The notes under the pieces are model-generated. The model searched no databases. It saw only the letters and a program-made list of their open reading frames with translations, and had not been told where the DNA came from. Position numbers and translations under genes: made by a program. From Rhododendron vialii (taxonomy: Eukaryota; Streptophyta; Magnoliopsida; Ericales; Ericaceae), in NCBI RefSeq assembly GCF_030253575.1, contig NC_080560.1, positions 32,539,501 through 32,603,500 of the forward strand: a stretch of DNA of 64,000 nt, in the 5' to 3' direction. This document shows, piece after piece, positions 1 to 10,448 of the stretch. Every line of letters starts with the position of its first letter. Position 1 is the stretch's first letter.

Positions 1-102
1 TAAACTCGACTCGTTAAGACTCAAACACAAGTTTTTGGCTCGTTTAGTAAACGAGCCAAGCTCAAGCTCGACAAAGCTCGGCTCGGCTCGTTTGGAGGCC
101 TA
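1..102. repeat. GCTCG-rich dispersed repeat, cut by window start
   Basis: Dense alternation of CTCGACTCG, GCTCGTTTAGTAAACGAGCC and AGCTCGGCTCG words. The same vocabulary recurs at about 16194-16560 and 32340-32640, so this is a dispersed repeat family and not part of the neighbouring gene. No coding capacity is visible. The left edge lies outside the window, so class and full length cannot be judged. Confidence 0.6.
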
Positions 103-256
103 ATTTATAAATGCAGCACTTGTAATCAGGAACACGGGATCTCCTAGCGAACTAATAAAAAATGGAAGTCGTAATAAAATGGTACCAAACATTTGTTATG
201 CCAAATCAGGCAAGAATCCAAAAGCAGTTAAAAACCTAGACTGTCAGCCCCCCAGC

Positions 257-264
257 TATTTATA
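257..264 (+). promoter_or_regulatory. putative TATA box of the 456-1763 gene
   Basis: TATTTATA lies about 190 bases upstream of the first ATG. The stretch between them is pyrimidine- and A-rich, as expected for a short plant 5' UTR. Motif match only. Confidence 0.4.
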
Positions 265-455
265 TCACCCATGAGACCTCCCCGGGACTCCATGTCCCTC
301 TCTTTTCTACTTGCCGCTTCAGAAGAAAAAAGAAAAAGGAAAAGGAAATCACCATAAATCCCAACCGACCTATTCCTCCAAAATTCCACCATCACCCCAT
401 TTCCACCTTATAGAACTCAAACATTTTTACAGAGAGAAAAGGGAGGGGGGAGAAG

Positions 456-1763
456 ATGGGAGGGAGATCAACAAGGGCAGGAGGGAGCAAGAAAGTAGGC
501 ATGGAGATAGTGAAGTTCGATCATCATACTAATAAGGTGAAAGAAGAGGTATCTCCACCTCCTCCTCCGCCGCCGCCTCCTCATCTCTCCGGTGCGTATA
601 TTCGTAGCCTCGTTAAGCAACTTACTTCTTCAAGAAACAAAGACGTCCCCGCCCCGGACGTCGACGGTGTCGATGACAACAACGGGGATGGATTTGGCGA
701 GGAGGCGTTGGTGATCGAGGACGGGAGCTGCTGCCAGCAATCCCCAATTCAGCCGCAAGCATCGGATCAGGCGCTGGTGCAACAACAGCAGCAGCAGCAG
801 CACAAGAAGCAAGTCAGGAGGCGGCTTCACACCACCAGGCCTTACCAAGAGAGGCTTTTGAACATGGCGGAAGCTAGGAGGGAAATTGTCACCGCCCTTA
901 AGTTTCATAGAGCTTCTATGAAACAATCCACCGAGCAGCACCACCACCAACGGCCACCGGTGCAGCCACAGCCACCGCAAACGGTGCTGCAGCCTCCTCC
1001 TCCACCGCCTCCGCAGTCGTCGTTCCAAGGACGGACAAAGTGTAGGAGGAATCGCAGGGTTTACCCATCCACCAGCGCAAGCTGCGTTGAAAGCAATTTC
1101 TCCTACCACCCAGCATTCAGTTCTTCTTCTTCGATATCGCCAAATAATCCTTACTGTTGGTCGAGTAATTCTCATGAAATTCCTCCTCCTCCACATCCAG
1201 CCATCACAGGAAATCTCATGAATCTCGGACTGCCTAACCAGAGACCCTTGGGATTGAATCTCAACATTCATGATTTCACCAACTTTGAAGCAACTCTCTA
1301 CCATCATAACCCGTCTTCGTTTTCGACATCTCCTTCGCCCATTCCTAACAACAATTCAGAGGCAATATCAAAACAACCACAGCAACAACAACAGGGGAAT
1401 TCCTCTGAGATTGCAGACCCCAACAGTAGTGCTGGGAATGGAGGAGGGATGCAACAACACCAGGGAATGGATGAGGAAGAGATAATGTCAGAGATGGAAT
1501 GGATGGGAGAACAGCACCAGATGGAATGGAACGACACCATGAATTTGGTCACATCAGCTTGGTGGTTCAAGTTCTTCAAGACTGCAGGGGAAATTGGGCC
1601 GAAATACAAAGGCGACTGCGACGTCGACAACGATGACAAGGAGGACGATCCGTTCGATCAGGCCGTGGTTGAATTCCCGGACTGGTTGAACACTGCAAAT
1701 GATCAGAGTTGCTTCCACCACTGCTTGGATGAATCCTCCCAAGATCCTGCCTTGCCTTGGTAA
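456..1763 (+). CDS. Pro/Gln-rich plant protein of unknown function
   Basis: An intronless 435-residue reading frame. Visible parts in order: a proline run (residues 34-42), a short conserved-looking segment [16 protein letters not shown] (45-60), a glutamine run (about 109-115), a basic helical block [20 protein letters not shown] (about 128-147) followed by KFHRASMKQ, further His/Gln/Pro-rich low complexity, and a C-terminal part with WWFKFF and an acidic DNDDKEDD stretch. The basic block and the SGAYIR segment look like the constrained parts; the rest is low complexity. No enzyme motif, signal peptide or membrane segment is seen. It resembles plant proteins loosely labelled hydroxyproline-rich glycoprotein family, but the sequence looks intracellular, since it has no signal peptide and no SPPPP repeat series. 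Start: the ATG at 456 (A at -3) gives the longest product; the in-frame ATG at 501 is a plausible alternative. A polyadenylation signal follows at 1841. Confidence 0.8.
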   Translation: MGGRSTRAGGSKKVGMEIVKFDHHTNKVKEEVSPPPPPPPPPHLSGAYIRSLVKQLTSSRNKDVPAPDVDGVDDNNGDGFGEEALVIEDGSCCQQSPIQPQASDQALVQQQQQQQHKKQVRRRLHTTRPYQERLLNMAEARREIVTALKFHRASMKQSTEQHHHQRPPVQPQPPQTVLQPPPPPPPQSSFQGRTKCRRNRRVYPSTSASCVESNFSYHPAFSSSSSISPNNPYCWSSNSHEIPPPPHPAITGNLMNLGLPNQRPLGLNLNIHDFTNFEATLYHHNPSSFSTSPSPIPNNNSEAISKQPQQQQQGNSSEIADPNSSAGNGGGMQQHQGMDEEEIMSEMEWMGEQHQMEWNDTMNLVTSAWWFKFFKTAGEIGPKYKGDCDVDNDDKEDDPFDQAVVEFPDWLNTANDQSCFHHCLDESSQDPALPW

Positions 1764-1840
1764 CTACTGCTTACTGTTAATTTCTTTCTTTAAATAGTTA
1801 TTTATTTTCCTCTTTTTTTATTACTATTTATGCTGCAGGG

Positions 1841-1846
1841 AATAAA
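1841..1846 (+). terminator. poly(A) signal AATAAA after the 456-1763 gene
   Basis: AATAAA lies 78 bases after the stop codon in an AT-rich 3' flank. Its spacing fits a plant near-upstream element for this gene. Confidence 0.5.
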
Positions 1847-1849
1847 ACA

Positions 1850-3240
1850 TAGAGATGTTTTCTGTTCCTATGCTTATCTTAATCTCTGGCAATGCTTCGG
1901 TGTTTCCATTTTTTTTTTTTTTTCCTTTTCTGCCTTATGGCCCAATAATTAATTCAACGAGGGGAGGGGATGAAAATTGTCCCTCATCGGTTAATTATCT
2001 CTTCCAAAACTAGTATATGAGTCTGAGCGGTCTCTCTATTCATTGCCAATTGACTTTGAGTTGGATGTAAAGTTTCCACAATACGGGTTTTGGAATTGTG
2101 GTTTTTCTGGTATTCTTCTAGCGATTTTGAAACATTTTTTGTGTTTCCTTTTAGAACTAGACACGAACAACCACCATGTTTAAAATGAAGTCTATCGGGC
2201 ATCGTTGGCTTACGGCTTCCCGATCGGATAAAATAATCTTGCTTTCTATTTTTATAATTGTAGTTGCTGTTATTTTACTAAAGAAAAATGCGATCTGTTT
2301 GCTATGTTAACAATGTCCGACTGACTTGATTTTTTCCAGGGTTCTTGTTCGCGTCTAGCTCTAAATAGGGAATGGTCTGGATAATATTTTCAAGCTCTGG
2401 ACGATACCCGAATTTAAGGCACAGCAGCCTTGGGCCCCTGGGTTTTTGTGGTCTTGTGTATTCACGGAATGAAGGCCACTTTATGTGGGCTCCTTGTTTT
2501 GGTTTTGCTGGGGCGAGATTGTAAAGGCCCGGGTTGACACAGCTTCTAATTTTGGGCCTGCCCATTTATATATTTTAGAAAAAATATTACTCCTATCCCA
2601 CTTACTTAATATATTTTGGATCAACTTATCCAATTTCTAAGATATGTGTCATCTATAAAATCAATTGCATACAATCTTGTGCTTCTCTAGGCATCTTAAA
2701 AGAGCACAACAATATTACAAATGATGCTGATTTTGGCGCTCTACTTTTGTTCGCAGACGTTCCACTTTTAAAGTGAGATTACTAGTAACTTCATGTACAA
2801 AAGTGGAGCGCCTGCGTACAAAAATGGAGCGCCGTATTCAATTTCCTATTACAAAACATAAAAGTATTTCTAGAATAAGATAACTTTCATAAAAACTCTT
2901 GGCCGGGGGCGTTCAATTGTTCGAAATGATGCTGGTCGGGAAAACCTACTATAATTGTAAATAAAAATTGAAACGCAGGTACGGACTATCCAGGCTCATC
3001 CAGGACGTGGTCCGTCTTTGTACTTGAGGGTACTACTATTAGTACAGTATTTGCCAATAATTTCTGTGGTGCCCATTTGCAAGTGGTTGTTCAAGATGAT
3101 GATGAAGAAGTTGCTAACTCTGTTTTCTGTTTCATGGTTCTTTGTACACGTGCAGCATGGACATTGGGGAGATTGAAGGCATGGATGAGGAATGGCTTCC
3201 CTGATGATCAATCAAAGATTACTTAAAAGAGGAGTGCTAG
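1850..3240. other. intergenic, repeat relics, no gene
   Basis: AT-rich spacer. At about 1978 TGTCCCTCATCGGTTAATTA resembles the start of some plant LTRs (TGTCCCACATCGG), but no partner end or target duplication was found. At about 2730-2840 a short inverted repeat based on TTGGCGCTC / GAGCGCC words looks like a small MITE remnant; a related GGAGCGCCAAAA word recurs in metallothionein intron 1 near 36916. Open frames here are short and without recognisable domains. Confidence 0.45.
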
Positions 3241-3365
3241 GTACCCCGAAAGAATACCCAGAAATGACCCCGAATTTGAAAATCAATAGTCCAGATTCAC
3301 TTAAAGTCAATCTGAACCATCGATTTTCAAATTCGGGGTAATTTCTGGATACTCTTTCGGGGTAC
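3241..3365. mobile_element. foldback MITE with 44-bp arms
   Basis: Left arm 3241-3284 begins GTACCCCGAAAGAATACCC; right arm 3322-3365 ends GGATACTCTTTCGGGGTAC. The arms are near-perfect reverse complements, including the inner GACCCCGAATTTGAAAATC. The 37-base loop is itself partly palindromic, so nearly all of the 125 bases can pair. Target duplication is not clear. Confidence 0.8.
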
Positions 3366-4072
3366 ATAGAATTTTCCTACTTAAAATAATTTATTGTTTC
3401 CTCTGATAGAATCTTGGCGTTTGGGCCCCCCCTTTTTGAAACTCTTTTTTTTTTTTTTTCCTTTCCAGTTTGTCATGAAATCCTTGTTCTTCTCAATAAG
3501 GCTTGCAAGATGGTGAAAATTCACAGGCCATGCAGAAGGGAAAATAAGGTAAGGAACCAATGAGTCCTCCTTTCACTGCCATTTAGTTTATGAACTACTA
3601 CAAGAAAATCCGTGCGATCGATGCACGGAGATTCGAGATTTAATCAGAATGAGATGAGGTACTTGTGACTAAATGCGGAATTGATTTTATTTGGTTTTAG
3701 TAAATAACGTATGTAGCAAAGTACATAAAATGTAAGACGCGCAAAGTTTTACTTTCAAGTCAAATCCATCCGCTCCTCCTCGTTAGAGGGGTGGCGCACA
3801 ATTGACCAGTCCGTCATTAATTCTCGAGCTTGTGGTACCGACATAACGTATTTTTGTTTGTTTAGTCAAGCGATAACGATGTGTACATTGCTCTTTCTTT
3901 TTTTTCCCTCCTTTGTACGTAACTTTGTTGAGAGGGCTTAACTTTGACAACTTCAAATGACATAGCTTGGTGCACAAAGAAAAAATGAGTTGCGTTATCC
4001 AAACCGTGTGGGGTTAAGGAAAAAGAGAAACACAAAAATGGCTATGATAATGGAGAGAAACTTAAGAAGTAT
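3366..4072. other. intergenic, nothing recognised
   Basis: AT-rich spacer with poly(T) runs. The short frames on either strand have no domain or splice support. Confidence 0.4.
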
Positions 4073-4233
4073 ATTCACGGCTCCGCGCGATCGTGGCCGT
4101 CTGTTTCTGCTATTGACGACCCGGATTTAAATGAAACTTTTCTGGGAAAGAGTTAACGAAAAAGTTTCATTAACATCCGGACCGTCCAACGCGATTAGCG
4201 CCATAAACAACTATTCACAGGGGAGCCGTGAAA
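4073..4233. mobile_element. MITE-like inverted repeat
   Basis: Terminal words TTCACGGCTCC at the left and GGAGCCGTGAA at the right are inverted. Internally ATGAAACTTTT / AAAAGTTTCAT and a CCGGAT / ATCCGG pair are also inverted. Size about 160 bases, no coding capacity. Confidence 0.65.
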
Positions 4234-4299
4234 AAGATTTTCACATGATAATGATGGCAGTTGAAGTCAAAACCTAGTTACCTTGAAATTTTCCAACGT

Positions 4300-5405
4300 T
4301 TCCTGTATCATGGGAAAGGGTTGTTTTAGACCAAAAAAACATCCAATTGTCTGTTCAAATTTCCCATAAGCATCCAATTGTCTGATTGGTCGATCTTTTA
4401 AGAGGACCATTTCCATTTCTACCATCACCTAGCTTGTTGAATCCAACAACATAGGTCCTTTGATTGATGATGACAGTTCCAAAAGTCAAAACTCAATATT
4501 AGTTGAGTAGTAGTATTAAAGTCTTGTATCCAAATTAAGGTTTGTCTAAAAACTCGGTGAAGAAAGTTTACCAAGGTCCCGTTTGGCCTTCCTAAGAAAT
4601 GCAAAAGCTTTTAAGATAAAGGGAAAACTTCACATAACTCTCTGTGGCTTTGGCCATGTGCAGATACAGCCTCCTTACGTTCACTTTGTTGTATCCGCAC
4701 CCTCTTGTGCTTTGTGAATTTGTGCAAACGCACCCAATTAAGTAATTAACGAAAATATTGCAAAATCCACTAATAGAAATGATGAAAAGTCCAATATGTC
4801 CTAATCTTCTTCCTTGAATCTAACCAATTCATCCCATGTACTTAAAATTGGGTCCGAGTCGTTAATAGTGTACAATTCGAAGAGTACTACATCCATACCA
4901 AAATTCACGTTGATCGAAAAATGAAGATCTTTCATTTTGACCAGAATAATGTTTCCCGATGACTGAGTTACTGATGTCTAATCGACATGATCAATTTTTA
5001 CAGAGATGCTCTAACTTTAATTAATACATTATGAACGGCTCGAATTAAATTTTTAATATTCTAGTTAGATTCCATGAGGTGTGTGATGTATATCTTCATT
5101 AAATGGAATTAGGTACGTCTACACAAATCACAAAGCACAGGAGAGTGCGAATGCAACAAAGTGCACATAAGGAGTGTAATGCACAAGGCCCCAACTACAG
5201 GGGATATAAGTGAACTTTGCCCTAAGATAAACCCAAATATCTGCTCAAATTCCCCATAATTATCCAATTGTCCGATTGGCCTGCTTAGTTTAGAGGGACC
5301 AATCACCATCATCAACTTGTTGAATCCAACAACAAATAGGCCTTTAATTTGATGATGGCAGTTCAATAAATCGTCAGAACCTAATTGAATATCAAAAATT
5401 TGAAC
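4300..5405. repeat. spacer with a duplicated ~200-bp segment
   Basis: The stretch at about 4335-4505 and that at about 5215-5405 share blocks in the same order: CATCCAATTGTCTG / TATCCAATTGTCCG, CTTGTTGAATCCAACAACA, then TTGATGATGACAGTTC / TTGATGATGGCAGTTC. They are diverged direct copies about 890 bases apart. Between them lies AT-rich spacer without a gene. Confidence 0.6.
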
Positions 5406-5782
5406 CACTCACGAGATAGTAGAGATACTAATTATAACTACCGCAGGCAACTGTCAAAGCATTTCCCCTTTATCTATCAACTTTATTAAGAACACAACAA
5501 TGTCATTGATCTGAACCTAAAGAATCGTATCAGTTTTAAGTGTGGTTTTTTTTTTTTTTAATGGAGGGTGTCTCAAGCCAGCTTGCTCGCACCTTAGACT
5601 AATCCCTAAAGCCGTTTCAAGTGCTTGCCCGTGGAGGTGAGGTGGCCCCAAGAATTTCAGGCAATGGAAATCGAACTTGAGATCTTAGAGGAGAGCAAGA
5701 TCACCCAACCAACCCTTGGGTTAGTGTGATCACCCGACCAACCCTTGGGGTAAGTGTGGTTATTGATCTTTAGTCCCATTTG

Positions 5783-6023
5783 TACTCCCTCCGTCTGAAT
5801 TTAATAGTCTATCGTTCTATTCTAACTGGATAAAAAATGAATTATATTTTTAAATTGGTAATGAATTTTATATCCAATATGAATCTTGTTTGAGATTTCT
5901 TAATTAGTTCTATAAGACAATGTTTTCAAAATCACATAAAACATTATAAATTACAAAATATAATCGATTAAAAAATGATACAAACTCCAAAAAAATGACT
6001 ATTAAATCCGGACGGAGAAAGTA
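5783..6023. mobile_element. Stowaway-like MITE
   Basis: Begins TACTCCCTCCGTCTGAATTT and ends with a diverged reverse complement around GGACGGAGAAAGTA, flanked by TA. Inner AATAGTC / GACTATT also pair. The CTCCCTCCGTC terminus is the Stowaway (Tc1/mariner-derived) signature; about 241 bases, non-coding. Confidence 0.75.
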
Positions 6024-6299
6024 ATTATTTATGCAATCTTAACCTGATTCTCTTTACTTCTCACCAAAGTATAGTTGCAAAATTGTGAGTTGACAACTGT
6101 CCCTATTATATTACGTGTTATTATTGTAAAACAGATGCACTTAAATGACTATCTCCTGTTGAGTTGGTTTTTTGGAGGACGCATGAAATTTTTTGTTTGT
6201 CAGCAAAGAAAGGTTTTCATACCATTAAGAAATGATACAAAATAGAAACCAGTGATACGCCAAGAAGCATCATGCACAAAATTGTTTTCTCGCGCTTTC

Positions 6300-6480
6300 T
6301 GTTAAATATGAGAAACGATGTATTCTTGATTGTATTATCAAACATAACCCTAACATGCCTTTATATAGGCTACATTGTTCTTGGTCACTAAGAAATCTAA
6401 ACCAAATAGGACACATGCATTATAAAGAAATCAGCCCAACTAGGAAACATGAATAATATAACCTACAAAACATGGTAACA
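6300..6480 (-). repeat. 3' LTR of the TRIM
   Basis: 181 bases with TGTTA/TAACA ends. It differs from the other LTR by only a few substitutions, for example TTGGTCACTAAGAAATC here against TTGGTTACTAAAAAACC. Confidence 0.85.
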
Positions 6481-6811
6481 TAATATTTCTAAATATTATG
6501 TTAACATCCCCCCTCAAACTCAAGTAGATCGATCTATCAACTTGAGTTTGAAAAAGCCAAGAGAAACCACGAGCTGCCATGCCAAGCTAAGCCAAGCCAA
6601 GAGAAATCAGAAGATGCCAAGAAAGAGAAACAGCCAGGAGAGCCAAAAACAGCCATGAGCAAGAGAAGCCATGCAATAGAGATTTGAGATGAAATTCGAA
6701 TGCACGAGCTGGTTACATATTACTCCCAGTGCCCGGCAGACGGCAACGAAGTTTAGGCCTCCCGCCGAGAGCGAAAATTCCACAGAGCCTAGACTTATAA
6801 CTCTGATACCA

Positions 6812-6992
6812 TGTTAAATATGAGAAACGATGTATTTTTTATTGTATTATCAAACATAACCCTAGCATGCCTTTATATAGGCTACATTGTTCTTGGTTAC
6901 TAAAAAACCTAAACCAAATAGGAAACATACATTATAAAGAAATCAGCCCAACTAAAAAACATGAATAATATAACCTACAAAACATGGTAACA
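6812..6992 (-). repeat. 5' LTR of the TRIM
   Basis: 181 bases directly abutting the primer-binding site complement at 6801-6811, so this copy is the 5' LTR in minus orientation. Confidence 0.85.
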
Positions 6993-7074
6993 CTTTCAAA
7001 GGACTCATGAAATTTTGTCAGGCGGAAATTAAACAATTGAACGTGTTTTGATTTTTGATTTTTTTTTTTTTTGA

Positions 7075-7680
7075 ACTGACATAATGAGGCAATGGCCAAT
7101 TTATGTTTAGCTATAATAACATAAATCAACTTCATTCAAGTTGCATCATATCATAAAACAATGTCAAACCTTTGAAATCTAATACTACAAGTGGCTTACA
7201 TGACGACCCAATGTTTATTAATCTTTTTCTGAACTGACATAATGAGGCAATGGCCAATTTAAGTTTGGCTATATCATACATTGTTTATACAATATATATA
7301 ATGCAACTTGACTGAAGCTGACTAAGGGGGCATTTCCATTAAAAACTTTGAACTACGAGTTATTGCATTTTGTCATGTTGTTCAATTAACTCACAACTTC
7401 TTTCTGTTCGTTTTTCTCTTTTACCAACCCATATACCATCTACAACTTACAGGTTAATAGAAACAACTTGACATTATTGGATAACAGAAAGTTGTCCATA
7501 ACTTATTGGTTAGCGGAAATGCCCCCTGATAGTATAGCCAAAACATAAATTGGCCATTGCCTCATTATGTAAGTAACTTGTATGAAATTTCAAAGGTTTG
7601 ACATTGTTTTATTATATAATGCAACTTGAGGTACTGAAGTTGATTTATACTATATAATATAGCCACAAACATAAATGTGG
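7075..7680. repeat. nested inverted-repeat cluster
   Basis: ATAATGAGGCAATGGCCAAT occurs in direct orientation at about 7081 and 7239 and in reverse complement at about 7546-7565. Associated blocks (AATGCAACTTGA, CAATGTCAAACCTTTGAAAT) are repeated or inverted as well. The MITE at 7326-7527 sits inside the palindrome. No gene. Confidence 0.65.
7326..7527. mobile_element. MITE with GGGGGCATTTCC ends
   Basis: GGGGGCATTTCC at the left end and GGAAATGCCCCC at the right end are perfect inverted copies, with further pairing inside (ACAACTT / AAGTTGT). About 202 bases, non-coding. Superfamily undetermined because the target duplication is unclear. Confidence 0.7.
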
Positions 7681-8330
7681 CCCAACTTAGGGTTGCTGTC
7701 TTCTCATTTCTAAGAAGATATCACACTTACACCTTGTGTACTTTAATTGATTTTCAATGACACCCCTTTAACTACAAAAATAGGCAACTGCACCCCTAAA
7801 CTTATATAGGAAGTGAGACAATTAGAAATTTCGTCAATACGAGAAAAAAAAAGGGCGAGTTTTGACGCCTTTCTATGAAGTTACTATTTTTCAAGCGAAC
7901 CTCCTGGTTTGAGAGAATGTTATAAATTTTTTGTATTGTTTGATATGCAATTTGATTTTTCTTTAGTATTGTCTGTACTGGATAAGTAACGCGGAGTCAA
8001 AATGAAAAAAATTCACTTAAATTTGTGAATAATTTGATAATATAGCTTAAAAATATACACTAATCCAAGCCTAACAAATTTCCAAGTAAAATAAAATAAA
8101 AACTTCAATTTATGCAGAGTTTTGTATCAAAAAAAATTCCTATGCGTTTTTGTTTGCGCTGAACTCAATCCTAGAGCCCTCCCTGTTAAGAGGCCAAATA
8201 ATCGCCCAATGGTCCAGTTCTAACTTTAGTCTCACACAACAAACGTGAAACTAACTAATTTTGAGGGACACGTAGCCCCACATATTCTCTTGTACCATGG
8301 AGCGAGATTATAATCCCATGGACCAGGGGG
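7680..8330. other. intergenic, nothing recognised
   Basis: AT-rich spacer. No open frame with recognisable composition and no clear repeat boundary. Confidence 0.4.
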
Positions 8331-8560
8331 TGCTATAGTGCACTTCCCGCACTACACATGTGGTGCGGCCAATCCGGTCGTCCATCTTGGCAATGGACGG
8401 CTCAGATTTTCATCCAAACAATAGACGTATAGGATTTGTAGAAGCTCGAGTTATATCCAACCATTCATTGTCAAGATTGATGGCCCGTGTGCGCCCTACA
8501 GGGTTCCTTGCAGGGTTTTGCACTACAGGATTTCCTCCAACCCAAATATTTTTGAAAATA
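8330..8560. repeat. CGGCC/GTCC-type dispersed repeat relic
   Basis: GC-richer island with GGTCGTCCATCTTGGCAATG, GGACGGCTCAGATTTTC and CATTGTCAAGATTGATGGC. Related phrasing occurs near 13600-13810, 35930-36160 and 37130-37310, indicating one old dispersed family rather than a gene. Confidence 0.45.
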
Positions 8561-8599
8561 TCCAAGATAAAACCCAAAAATCTCAAAAAGTCGGTTTTG

Positions 8600-10448
8600 G
8601 GGTTTATCTAGGATTTTTCTAAAACTAACAAAATTTTACTTTCTAATTTATCTCGTCGAAATGAATTAATAATCTACAAAAGTTTGGCGCAAAATTAATG
8701 AACGCAAAAAATTTTTTTAAATAAGGACAAGACTCTAAAAAAAGTCCAAAAAATATTAGCCAAACTTACCAGAATGTGAATGTGTGTGTAAAGTCCTAGT
8801 GGTTCTACAATTTTCCGCACATCAAACTGGTGGCCGATTTTTGGTCTTCCGTTTGACCCAATCCCAATTTTCCTCTTCCTTTTCATTTTCAAAAGTGCTG
8901 ATTTTTTTTTGGTCCTTGCTAGGTTTTCAAACATCTCCACAAACCCTTTTTGATACTCCAGCTTTTTAACTTCTCCAACGAGGCTCTTCTGCTCCTCCTT
9001 CATTTATTATAGTGGGTTCATTCAAAGCCTTCACATGACTTTCTATATAGGAGACTGTTGGTATTTTAAACTACTCCGTCACTGTTTCTGACTTTCTTGA
9101 GTGGTTCAGAAATCTGGTAATCTCTAACTGATCGAAGACATTTTGGAAAATATTAATTGTTGGATCCGGAGTGCCCCATGGATTTAGTCATATAACGCCA
9201 CTCCTGCGATCGCTCTAAAAACAGACTTGCGGTTGCCATAAAAGACTTAATTAAAGCCCTCCGTATATAACACCGAATTGATTTCAGGAGAGACGGTGGA
9301 AAAGCGGTCCGACAGTAATCAAGCCCCGGCCCACTGCGATTTTTCAGTGGGTTTACTCGATCTTTTGTTAATTTCAAAGGCACAATAGTGTAGTGTAGTA
9401 GATATAATCTATATCTAATAATGATAATAAAAACGCGTGATCGAAGGATTAATTAATTGCAATGAATGGTTCTTCCAATTGACTATCACTACCTCTTAGA
9501 GTCTTGTCTTTCCAAGTAGACCATTATGGTAATGTTGAATTTTATAGTAACTAAACTTGAAAACTTCTTCTTTTCTTTGGAATGTTCATATCGATTGGTT
9601 TCGGTTTTGAAAACTGGACTACTTGGTACGTCTTGCGTTCGAGTTCTTTTGATTAAGCACGCAACTTTGAAAGATCCTAAAAACCAACCGTAAAGAGATT
9701 GCTTCGAATTCTTGGCGTTTTTGATACATACTTGTAACGCTCGCGCGTGCTTGGTTAAGGGCATAGAAGTAGTATCTAAAGAAGGGGTCCTTGCATTAGC
9801 GATTGGCCCGATACCAGACCCGATGCCCACTGTCAACTACTACTTCTCAACCATCTACTGATCTACGTACGTACTATCCATTTGATCTGAAGGCATTATT
9901 CCAAAGCTGATAAAAAGCAACCAACTTGTCTCCCGTCAACTGAAAAATTTTACAACTCGAAGTGGAGCCTTGCTTTTGCCTCCATTTGTTTCCGAAATTT
10001 ATGACTTCGTAGGGTCAATAACAGTAACGCAATCGTTATCTTCTACAAAACGGTAAAGATTTTAGTAAGTTCTAAAGTTTGCGAAGTACTTTTTTTCCCT
10101 TTCTTGTATGAAAAAATGTGGAACAAATTATCTGCAAAGAATAAGAGAGGAAAGTTGTACCAACAAGAAGACTTACAAGCTGACAATTTATTGTCAGAGG
10201 TAACAAATCAATGGAATCAGACCAAATTGGCGAGTCATTTGTTATCACACACATGTGTAACCAAAAAGGCTTTCGGGAAGACCACATGAAGCCCGAAAAC
10301 TGTTCTATCCTAAACAAAATTGGCTGCAAACCAGATATATGAAATAGCAATCACTGTGACTCGAAACGATTGAAAAAAAAGGGGAATTTACGGGTATTTC
10401 CTAAATGTCTATCTTCTCTATCTTTGTATTTGAATATGTATTGCCTAT
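8600..10448. other. intergenic 3' of the PP2C gene
   Basis: No gene supported. Minus-strand frames at 8695-9003 (102 codons) and 9489-9836 (115 codons) have no recognisable motif and no splice partners. A reverse-strand AATAAA (TTTATT at 10187-10192) could serve the PP2C transcript, whose stop lies at 10449. Confidence 0.4.

Larger units (their letters stand above)
6300..6992 (-). mobile_element. complete TRIM (miniature LTR retrotransposon)
   Basis: Two near-identical 181-bp direct repeats (6300-6480 and 6812-6992), each starting TGTTAAATATGAG and ending CATGGTAACA, enclose a 331-base internal region. The target duplication CTTTC is intact at 6295-6299 and 6993-6997. Next to the right-hand repeat CTCTGATACCA (6801-6811) is the reverse complement of TGGTATCAGAG, the initiator-Met tRNA primer-binding site, so the element runs on the minus strand. 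A purine tract (GAGGGGGGA on the minus strand) lies at about 6508. The internal region has no gag or pol, which together with size and LTR length defines a TRIM. Confidence 0.9.

Noticed and set aside
630..1307. 225-codon minus-strand frame across the Pro/Gln-rich gene
   Set aside because: Antisense shadow of a codon-biased low-complexity gene; no motif, and the plus frame has leader, TATA-like box and poly(A) signal.
1978..2220. Possible solo LTR starting TGTCCCTCATCGG
   Set aside because: No matching CA end, no target duplication and no second copy in the window; kept only as a note.
5109..5408. 99-codon minus-strand frame
   Set aside because: It coincides with a duplicated repeat segment (4.4 / 5.3 kb) and lacks any motif.
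8695..9003. 102-codon minus-strand frame with a coiled-coil-like start
   Set aside because: No recognised family, no splice partners, and it overlaps poly(T)-derived Phe/Lys codons.
9489..9836. 115-codon minus-strand frame
   Set aside because: No motif or promoter; length is within chance for this composition.
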